Below are positions 1-4,965 of a stretch of DNA of 5,261 nucleotides, one piece after another. Source of the stretch: Verrucomicrobia bacterium UBA673 (lineage in GTDB: Bacteria; Verrucomicrobiota; Verrucomicrobiia; Limisphaerales; UBA1096). How positions within the stretch are numbered: position 1 is the first letter of the stretch; every line of letters starts with the position of its first letter. Location of the stretch: NCBI GenBank assembly GCA_002299785.1, contig DBNL01000017.1, positions 1-5,261 of the forward strand, read 5' to 3'. Position numbers and translations under genes: made by a program. The notes under the pieces were generated by a model, which did no database searches, was not told where the DNA came from, and saw only the letters and a program-made list of their open reading frames with translations.

Positions 1-816
1 AAGGAGACGATCGATCCGATGTTCCACGCCATCGAGATCGCCAGCGTCCTCGGCAAGCCGCCGCCCGCCACACAGGACGACGTCATCCGCTTCATGATGG
101 GCTGGCAACTAGACTTCGACCCTGGCCAACGCTACGTGTACTCGAACCTCGGCTACTGCCTGCTCGGCCGCGTGATCGAGCAACTCACTGGCCGAACTTA
201 CGGCGACTACATGGTAAACGAGTTTCTCAAGCCGCTTGGCATCAAGTCGATGCGACTAGGCAAAACGCTCCTCCGCGACCGCGCAGAAAACGAAGTGAAA
301 TATTATCCCAAAGGCGACCTCCTCGGCATCGCCGTCACCGGGGACGCAATCGGCGCGAAGGTGAGCTGGCCGTACGGCGCGTGGTCGATCGAGAGCTTCG
401 ACTCGCTCGGCGGCTGGATCGCCTCGGCGCCCGACCTCGTGAGGTTCGGCTCAGCGGTGGACCGCTTCGAGCAGTCTGGCATCCTGAAAAAGGAAACCAT
501 CGCAACTATGATCGAGCGTCCGGACAAGGGCCACTTCGGTAACGACGAAGAGGGCAAGCCGGACGCCACGCACTACGGCTACGGTTGGTCGGTGCGCCCG
601 GTGACAAAAGGAAAAACCAACCGCTGGCACACCGGCGGATTGTCCGGCACCTCAACCATTCTCGTGCTACGACATGACGGTCTATGCTGGTCGGTGCTGT
701 TCAACACCAACCAAACGGCTGACGGAAAAAACCCCTCCTCAAAAATTGACCCGCTCGTCCACAAGGCCGCCGATGCCGTCACCGCCTGGCCTCCCCACGA
801 TTTTTTTGTTAACTGA
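1..816 (+). CDS. Serine hydrolase of the class C beta-lactamase / esterase family, 5' truncated
   Basis: The frame is open from base 1, so the gene starts left of the window; the ATG at 19 lies inside the protein and is not the start. The visible 271 residues are the C-terminal two thirds of a beta-lactamase-fold hydrolase (PF00144-type). The second catalytic motif, Tyr-Ser-Asn, is at 139-147, inside the family-typical context YSNLGYCLLGRVIE. The third motif, His-Thr-Gly (in place of Lys-Thr-Gly), is at 628-636, followed by GLSGT. The nucleophile motif Ser-x-x-Lys is expected upstream, outside the window. His in place of Lys in the third motif is usual for esterase, D-aminopeptidase or penicillin-binding-protein-like members, so true beta-lactam resistance is doubtful; the substrate cannot be read from sequence. 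It ends at TGA 814-816, with a terminator hairpin about 50 bases on. GC is about 62% in a counted stretch (61-120), like the acylase gene. Family assignment is firm; specificity is unknown. Confidence 0.9.
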   Translation, partial: KETIDPMFHAIEIASVLGKPPPATQDDVIRFMMGWQLDFDPGQRYVYSNLGYCLLGRVIEQLTGRTYGDYMVNEFLKPLGIKSMRLGKTLLRDRAENEVKYYPKGDLLGIAVTGDAIGAKVSWPYGAWSIESFDSLGGWIASAPDLVRFGSAVDRFEQSGILKKETIATMIERPDKGHFGNDEEGKPDATHYGYGWSVRPVTKGKTNRWHTGGLSGTSTILVLRHDGLCWSVLFNTNQTADGKNPSSKIDPLVHKAADAVTAWPPHDFFVN

Positions 817-862
817 TGGCACATGCGATCAGTGCTTTCAGCCAAGCGCATCATAGCAATAT

Positions 863-902
863 AAAAAGAACCCCGGCTACTTTCGTAACCGAGGCCTTTT
901 TT
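863..902. terminator. Rho-independent terminator hairpin, probably bidirectional
   Basis: Arms 871-880 and 885-894 form a 10-bp stem around a 4-base loop, flanked by an A-rich run (863-870) and six Ts (897-902). Read on the + strand, the stem has two C-A mismatches (873/892 and 877/888). Read on the - strand, both become G-U pairs, the helix is unbroken, and the loop is GAAA closed by C-G, a stable GNRA tetraloop followed by TTCTTTTT. It can end the hydrolase transcript on the + strand, but is a better terminator for - strand transcription. Confidence 0.75.
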
Positions 903-908
903 CTGAGC

Positions 909-928
909 AATAAGCAGTTAAGCTTATT
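909..928. repeat. Perfect 7-bp inverted repeat, possible operator
   Basis: AATAAGC (909-915) and GCTTATT (922-928) are exact reverse complements around the 6-base centre AGTTAA. It lies just past the terminator and about 235 bases before the RHH start codon. A short AT-rich dyad is a plausible site for a dimeric regulator, but nothing ties it to the RHH protein except proximity. It is too AT-rich to be a strong second terminator. Confidence 0.4.
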
Positions 929-1093
929 TGATAGATGCGAACTCGCTAATCACAAATGTATTTAACTCGCACGCACCCAAACTCTACCCAATAACATTAA
1001 CAAATCTTTTAAGCCATTACCCACCAGATTGCGGCCTCGACAAGTTTAACGGAGAGCGAGATAGTGCAATGCATAAATGTAATCTTCAAGTTT

Positions 1094-1147
1094 AAAAAAG
1101 AAAAAGTTGATTATTATCCAATTCGTAGTCTTTCTTTTTCTTCTTTT
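1094..1147. repeat. Purine/pyrimidine inverted repeat in the RHH gene leader
   Basis: A purine run at 1094-1106 (six A, G, five A, G) is matched by a pyrimidine run at 1134-1146; 9 bp pair perfectly (1098-1106 with 1134-1142), then one mismatch and three more A-T pairs. The loop is 27 bases. The right arm ends about 20 bases before the RHH start codon, so a transcript containing both arms could fold next to the ribosome-loading region. The stem is mostly A-T, so stability is modest and low complexity alone may explain it. Confidence 0.35.
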
Positions 1148-1164
1148 CCGACAGGTTTTGAATA

Positions 1165-1452
1165 ATGGGTAGACCGAAAATAAATAATAAGAAGGAAACG
1201 AAGTCGTTTCGAGTCGATCCTCGCTTGTGGAAGTTGGTTCAAGCTGAGGCGAAATCAGCAAAAAGTAAGCCGACCGATATTATCAATGAGGCATTGGCGC
1301 GGCACTTGGGCGGCGTCATTCGCAAGAAAATGGACTTGGATAATGAGAAGTTGATCCATTTCTTGACCCGACTGGATGTGGTGTCGGAGGAGTTGGACCT
1401 AATGAAGGGGGATTTGTCTAAATATGAATCAAAGAATCGAAAACGAACTTAA
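1165..1452 (+). CDS. Small ribbon-helix-helix (Arc/CopG-like) DNA-binding protein with helical C-terminal tail
   Basis: A 95-residue protein. Residues 11-17 (ETKSFRV) fit the DNA-contacting beta strand, 18-33 fit helix A (starting Asp-Pro-Arg-Leu-Trp), 34-36 the turn, and 36-50 helix B (PTDIINEALARHLGG). This is the layout of Arc/MetJ/CopG ribbon-helix-helix proteins, which act as dimers on operators, in antitoxins or in plasmid relaxosomes. The N-terminus MGRPKINNKK has a Gly-Arg-Pro plus basic residues, resembling a minor-groove-binding arm. Residues about 56-87 form a long amphipathic, mostly acidic helix that could be a coiled coil. The ATG has only a weak AGG (1153-1155) at 9 bases spacing. 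The last 29 bases overlap the next gene in another frame, so translation is probably coupled. GC is visibly lower than in the flanking genes. The RHH fold is likely; the target is unknown. Confidence 0.75.
   Translation: MGRPKINNKKETKSFRVDPRLWKLVQAEAKSAKSKPTDIINEALARHLGGVIRKKMDLDNEKLIHFLTRLDVVSEELDLMKGDLSKYESKNRKRT
1405..1411 (+). promoter_or_regulatory. Ribosome binding site for the membrane protein gene, with a G5 run
   Basis: AAGGGGG lies inside the RHH gene, 12 bases before the ATG at 1424. It is the only purine-rich site that supports this start, with somewhat long spacing. The five Gs (1407-1411) are also a place where one inserted or deleted base would change the frame joining the two genes. 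Confidence 0.4.
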
Positions 1453-2287
1453 TAGCATTCTCGAAGATTTGGAGGACCTTGGTCAATGTAAGAATGACTT
1501 GGTATCACGTTGTCTGAAACAGGATGGCATTCAAATCGCGCAGCGGTGGGATGTTCGCAAGGTGATGATTCTCGGGATGTTGATGGTCGGTATTTGTTGT
1601 TTGCCTTTCTTTATAAACTTGGGTTTTGCCAACAATCCGATGATCACAGTAAAGCGAGATCTCCCGGCGTACATTGGCAAGGATAATACATTGTGTTATC
1701 CGGCCCAGGTTCAGATTGAAAATGGTGAGTTTCTAGAGAGATGGCATTGGAATTTTGGTCAATATGGCGATTTAAACGGGTTCATTCAGCGATATACCTG
1801 TAATATTAATGTCGATCCATTATCAGTCACCTGTTACCGGCAGGGCGAAAAGTTCAAGAAATACGATCCGAATATTAAACCGTTACCTAAGTCAATTGTT
1901 TGGTCGTGGGTTGCGAACTCTAGTATTCGCTATGGTGTGATAGATGAGCAAAGTCGCAACCATGGCCTTTGGATTGAGTTTTTAAATGACGAACCAACGT
2001 CGGCAGAACTCTGGAATCACGGCTTCCAAGTCGGCTTAGCCAAGCGCGATATTGCCGGCCAGTGGATTACGACTGTGAAAGTGGCAGGATTTGAAATCCC
2101 AAGCGATCCAGTCGCGAGTTGGCATGAGACCAACCAAGGTTATTTCAATCCTGACTATGCTAAGACATTGATTGAGACTAAGCACACTATGATTCGACAC
2201 GACTTGGCTTTGGCCAAGCTGGTGAGTCCGTCAGACTTGAGTAAAATTGAGTCGAATGAAAGCCGCTTTGCCTCGCAGGGGAACTGA
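1424..2287 (+). CDS. Hypothetical single-pass membrane protein with extracytoplasmic domain
   Basis: A 287-residue protein I do not recognise. Residues 1-45 are charged and amphipathic (NELNSILEDLEDLG and onward), probably a cytoplasmic helix. Arg/Lys at 41-46 precede one hydrophobic segment at about 47-69 (MILGMLMVGICCLPFF and onward), giving N-in/C-out orientation; the stretch ends Gly-Phe-Ala-Asn, so cleavage as a long signal peptide is an alternative. Residues 70-287 form a soluble domain with nine tryptophans counted over the whole protein, three cysteines (91, 126, 137) able to make a disulfide, and no catalytic motif I can name. The start at 1424 overlaps the RHH gene by 29 bases. A later start at 1565 (Met48) would leave a classical signal peptide, but its AAGG (1559-1562) is only 2 bases away, so 1424 is preferred. 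GC is low: 25/60 in 1681-1740 and 26/60 in 1921-1980. It is probably co-transcribed with the RHH gene. Confidence 0.7.
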   Translation: MNQRIENELNSILEDLEDLGQCKNDLVSRCLKQDGIQIAQRWDVRKVMILGMLMVGICCLPFFINLGFANNPMITVKRDLPAYIGKDNTLCYPAQVQIENGEFLERWHWNFGQYGDLNGFIQRYTCNINVDPLSVTCYRQGEKFKKYDPNIKPLPKSIVWSWVANSSIRYGVIDEQSRNHGLWIEFLNDEPTSAELWNHGFQVGLAKRDIAGQWITTVKVAGFEIPSDPVASWHETNQGYFNPDYAKTLIETKHTMIRHDLALAKLVSPSDLSKIESNESRFASQGN

Positions 2288-2290
2288 TCC

Positions 2291-4858
2291 TCAGCGCTCG
2301 CTTGGCCGATAGATCTGCTTGGCCTTGCCCAGCACTTCCTCGCGGGTAAACGGCACTTTTCTCAGCTTTTCCTCAGCAAACAGCGGCGCTTGGTCGGTGT
2401 GATGCAGCGAGCCGGGGTTGCCGGGACTGCTGCCAAACTGGTTCATCGCCCAGGCGTTAAGTTGGCCGTCCTTGTCCCACTCTACGAATTGGAAAAAGCA
2501 GTCACCGGCTTGCCCTGCAAGCGTGCCGTCTTCCCCTGGTCGCCCGTAGATCGCGCGTAGCGTGTCGGGGCCGCCACCCAGCGGGAGGTTCTTATCACCG
2601 CGAACGAGGCGGTTGACCTTGCCCCACTCGACATCGATCTGCCCGAAGTGTTTGACAAGATTTCCCGAAGCTCTCTGAAGCTGCTCAAGCGTTCGCTCAT
2701 GCCCGGTTTTTAGTTTACTCGAATTTGACCTTGGCCGAAAGGTCAGCAGGACAAGGGCGGCGGAGCGATTGTCCTGGGTCGTTTCACCGTTCCATTGACG
2801 GAGAAGGTCGATCTCTTTTTTTAGTTCACTGTTGCCCTCTTGCACCTCGACGAATTCGGCGACTTGCCGGCGTAAATTCGATTTCTCCGAGTAGAGCTTG
2901 TCGTATTTGTAGAGGAAGAATTCGTCGTGGGTGATCGACTCGTCGCTGCCGTAAAGTTCAACTGCCCGGCGGGCGCGGTTCGTCATCCATTTTTCGATGC
3001 CGTAGTTTTCCGAGAATGCCGACTCGTCGGGGTTATCCCCGCCGATGGATGTCCGAAACGGATCGCTGTTGCAGTTTTGGATGAACCCTGATTTTGGGTT
3101 TTCGACGATCGGCAGTTGGTCGAACGGACGGTACTCCGTCCAAAGGGTGTCGCGGGTGTTGCCGGGAACGGTGCCGCTCCAGTCGTGGCCGTCAGCACGC
3201 TCCGGCAATAGGGCATTGTACGCGTAAAAAATGTTCCCGTCGCGGTCGCCGTAGCCTGTATTAAACATCGCCAACGCTTGGATACGCATGGCGTCCTTGA
3301 ATTGCTCGAGGCTCTGCGCACGGCCCATGCGGTACCATTGCTCAGTCTGTCGGAACTCGCCAATGCCAGCGTAACGAACCGCAAAAACCCGCCCGTTAAC
3401 GCGCATCGCCGGACCGAAAATCGAGTAAAGCACCTCGCGATTGACCGTCCACCGAAAATCGCGCCAAAGCCGAATCTCAAGCGGAGCCAGACGCCGTTCC
3501 AACTCTAGCCATTCGCCGTCAATCTTGTACTGGTTTTCGTTTTCCGGGTTGAGCTCGAGTTCAAATGTATCGACGAGGTCGGGCTGATTGACCGTGTGTC
3601 CCCACGCGATGTTTTCGTTGTGCCCGAGGAAGATGACTGGCGAGCCGGCAAACAGGCCGCCGTAGATATTTTGCCCCTCCTCGCTGATGAGGTGCGCCTC
3701 GTACCAAGCGACCGGGCCGGTCCACGGCTGATGTGAGTTAATGCAGACACGCGTGGCTCCGTCGGTCGAGCGGCTTGGCCCAACCGCGACGAAGTTCGAG
3801 CCAAGCGGGAGGCTATCGGGGTTCAGTACGCTGGCCACAGGTGACGGCTTTTCGGTGTCCGCCATGAGCCGTGCAAGAGCGTTGTGCAACCCAAACATCA
3901 TCGGCAGCTTGTGGATGGAGCCGGCCACGAGATCCTGCGGCTTGGCCGGCCAAATGTTGCGCTTCAGTTTCTCCGGATGCCGGCTGGCGTAGAGGTTCAA
4001 GCCGTCGCAATAGCCCTGGCAGATGGCACGGAACTTGGGATCGAGCGTGGCGTACTTTTCGTCCAAGCCATCCCACAGCCGGATCAAGTGCACGTAATAG
4101 TCGTTCGGTGCCATCGCCAACCCCGCCTCGGAAGCCAGCTTCCCTCGGACAGCGAGGAACACATCCTGAATCGTCTCGAAGTCGTCCTCGGCATGGGCGT
4201 AGGCCAGGCCGTGCGCGGTGTCGGCGTCCGTCTTGCCGAGAATGTGCGGGATGCCCCACTCGTCGCGAATAATCTGCACATCGTACTTCGCCGCATGGCC
4301 AAGCGCGGCGGAAAAATCGACCGACGGCTTCATCACGAATAACCGGTCAGCCAAGCCGAATGTCCCACAGCCGACCAGCAGCGCAGTCAACAGAGTCACC
4401 GCTGGTTTTCTGTAAAGCGCATCGAGCAGCCAAGCCGGACTAACCAGCAGAAACTGAATGTCCTCCGTGAACGCTGGTTTCTTCCCCTCAATCCCGTGAC
4501 CAATGAACTGCCCTGCCCAAGCCAGCAAAAACACTGTCAGCGACACGGCAAACAGCGGCAGCGGGCTTGCCTCGACGCTGATGCACAGGACACTCGCGGC
4601 CAGGCCGAAGTACAGCATCCCTACAAAACTGCCAATTGACAGAAACAAATAATAAACCGAAGCCAGGATGATGAAGACAGCCCCGGCGTTCAGCGTGAAC
4701 GAAAGCTCGTCGCCAAGCGTAGTCGGAATCTTGATGCACCAAAGCAGCCCCACGAGGCTCAGAGCAATCAACGGCACGCAAATGAAGTGAACGAGCCGGT
4801 TCGTCTCGTCCTGATGAAACTCCTCGTAACGCGAGATCAGTCTGTCCAGTTTTCTCAT
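2291..4858 (-). CDS. Membrane-anchored fusion: Mpo1/DUF962-like domain + penicillin acylase family Ntn-hydrolase
   Basis: An 855-residue protein in one frame. Residues about 5-150 match the Mpo1-like/DUF962 family: YEEFHQDETNRLVHFICVPL near the start (His15, His24) and QFIGHGIEGKKPAF (His121), with four membrane segments near 23-43, 56-76, 78-97 and 99-118. Yeast Mpo1 is an Fe(II)-dependent dioxygenase of 2-hydroxy fatty acids. A fifth segment (about 152-174) leads into a penicillin-acylase domain (about 190-855) opening with IRDEWGIPHILGKTDADTAHG. The self-processing nucleophile is Ser354 in PLGSNFVAVGPSRS (codon 3799-3797), then INSHQPWTGPVAWYEAH, HTVNQPDLVD (Val423) and the Asn-rich NCNSDPF (Asn595/597), where the family carries oxyanion residues. 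Relatives hydrolyse penicillins, N-acyl homoserine lactones or other N-acyl compounds; the substrate here is unknown. No Shine-Dalgarno is seen; an in-frame stop at 4912-4910 with no ATG, GTG or TTG between supports the ATG at 4858. Length fits a normal acylase plus an extra N-terminal domain. Confidence 0.9.
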   Translation of the reverse strand: MRKLDRLISRYEEFHQDETNRLVHFICVPLIALSLVGLLWCIKIPTTLGDELSFTLNAGAVFIILASVYYLFLSIGSFVGMLYFGLAASVLCISVEASPLPLFAVSLTVFLLAWAGQFIGHGIEGKKPAFTEDIQFLLVSPAWLLDALYRKPAVTLLTALLVGCGTFGLADRLFVMKPSVDFSAALGHAAKYDVQIIRDEWGIPHILGKTDADTAHGLAYAHAEDDFETIQDVFLAVRGKLASEAGLAMAPNDYYVHLIRLWDGLDEKYATLDPKFRAICQGYCDGLNLYASRHPEKLKRNIWPAKPQDLVAGSIHKLPMMFGLHNALARLMADTEKPSPVASVLNPDSLPLGSNFVAVGPSRSTDGATRVCINSHQPWTGPVAWYEAHLISEEGQNIYGGLFAGSPVIFLGHNENIAWGHTVNQPDLVDTFELELNPENENQYKIDGEWLELERRLAPLEIRLWRDFRWTVNREVLYSIFGPAMRVNGRVFAVRYAGIGEFRQTEQWYRMGRAQSLEQFKDAMRIQALAMFNTGYGDRDGNIFYAYNALLPERADGHDWSGTVPGNTRDTLWTEYRPFDQLPIVENPKSGFIQNCNSDPFRTSIGGDNPDESAFSENYGIEKWMTNRARRAVELYGSDESITHDEFFLYKYDKLYSEKSNLRRQVAEFVEVQEGNSELKKEIDLLRQWNGETTQDNRSAALVLLTFRPRSNSSKLKTGHERTLEQLQRASGNLVKHFGQIDVEWGKVNRLVRGDKNLPLGGGPDTLRAIYGRPGEDGTLAGQAGDCFFQFVEWDKDGQLNAWAMNQFGSSPGNPGSLHHTDQAPLFAEEKLRKVPFTREEVLGKAKQIYRPSER

Positions 4859-4870
4859 ATTGGGTAAGTC

Positions 4871-4896
4871 GCTGCCTGATATCTCTCCCCGGCAGC
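4871..4896 (-). promoter_or_regulatory. Inverted repeat in the leader of the fusion gene
   Basis: GCTGCC (4871-4876) and GGCAGC (4891-4896) are exact reverse complements around a 14-base spacer containing a purine run on the - strand. It sits between the proposed promoter and the start codon at 4858, so it would form a 6-bp GC-rich hairpin in the leader or serve as an operator for a dimeric protein. There is no T-run after it, so it is not a terminator. Confidence 0.35.
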
Positions 4897-4908
4897 ATGG
4901 GATAAGCC

Positions 4909-4937
4909 TTTATAGCAAATGTAAGCTGACATGTGCA
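4909..4937 (-). promoter_or_regulatory. Candidate sigma70-type promoter for the fusion gene
   Basis: Read on the - strand, TGCACA (4937-4932, four of six matches to TTGACA) is followed after 17 bases by TATAAA (4914-4909, five of six matches to TATAAT). Transcription would begin near 4902, giving a leader of about 44 bases. Position and spacing are right, but the consensus may differ in this organism and the upstream gene may be co-transcribed instead. Confidence 0.4.
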
Positions 4938-4965
4938 GATCGGAAATCATTCGTGAGCTATGTAG

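Larger units (their letters stand above)
817..1164. other. 348-bp intergenic region, AT-rich, no gene seen
   Basis: This stretch separates the hydrolase gene from the RHH gene. It contains the terminator (863-902), an inverted repeat (909-928), a 7-base direct repeat AACTCGC (940-946 and 964-970), an 8-base direct repeat CAAGTTTA (1041-1048 and 1087-1094), and a purine/pyrimidine inverted repeat (1094-1147). GC falls to 14 of 60 bases in 1081-1140. No convincing coding frame, tRNA or known riboswitch was recognised on either strand. A -10-like TATTAT at 1112-1117 could drive the RHH gene, but the nearest -35-like match (TTTAAA, 1091-1096) is only 15 bp away, so I do not call a promoter. Confidence 0.6.

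Noticed and set aside
1046..1261. A 71-codon - strand frame spanning the RHH gene start and its leader
   Set aside because: Low-complexity (Phe/Lys/Arg runs from the purine/pyrimidine tracts) and overlaps the better-supported RHH gene.
1165..2287. Toxin-antitoxin pair (RHH antitoxin followed by toxin)
   Set aside because: The order fits, but the second protein is a 287-residue membrane protein with a large exported domain, unlike any RHH-linked toxin I know; it cannot be supported from sequence.
841..2306. 8-bp inverted match GCCAAGCG (841-848) and CGCTTGGC (2299-2306) at the edges of the low-GC unit, as possible element ends
   Set aside because: Eight bases over 1.4 kb is expected by chance, it does not extend, and there is no transposase or target duplication.
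2983..4259. Three further - strand frames (2983-3480, 3505-3804, 3813-4259) of 99 to 165 codons
   Set aside because: All lie inside the fusion gene in other frames; their arginine/serine-rich composition is what out-of-frame reading of a GC-rich gene gives.
3884..4342. A 152-codon + strand open frame antisense to the acylase
   Set aside because: Lies entirely opposite a strongly supported gene, with no recognisable motif; typical antisense shadow in GC-rich DNA.
1..4858. A beta-lactam degradation or resistance island (beta-lactamase-like hydrolase plus penicillin acylase)
   Set aside because: Both family names are historical; the hydrolase has His-Thr-Gly in place of Lys-Thr-Gly, the genes are on opposite strands, not in an operon, and separated by an unrelated unit.
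4488..4898. A 136-codon open frame on the - strand that starts before the fusion gene's ATG
   Set aside because: It overlaps the Mpo1-like coding region in another frame, its protein shows no domain pattern, and the main frame has clear family motifs; it is a by-product of high GC.
954..4923. AAATGTA repeated in intergenic DNA at 954-960, 1075-1081 and 4917-4923 as a shared regulatory box
   Set aside because: The same 7-mer also occurs inside the acylase gene at 3563-3569, and no wider motif is shared.
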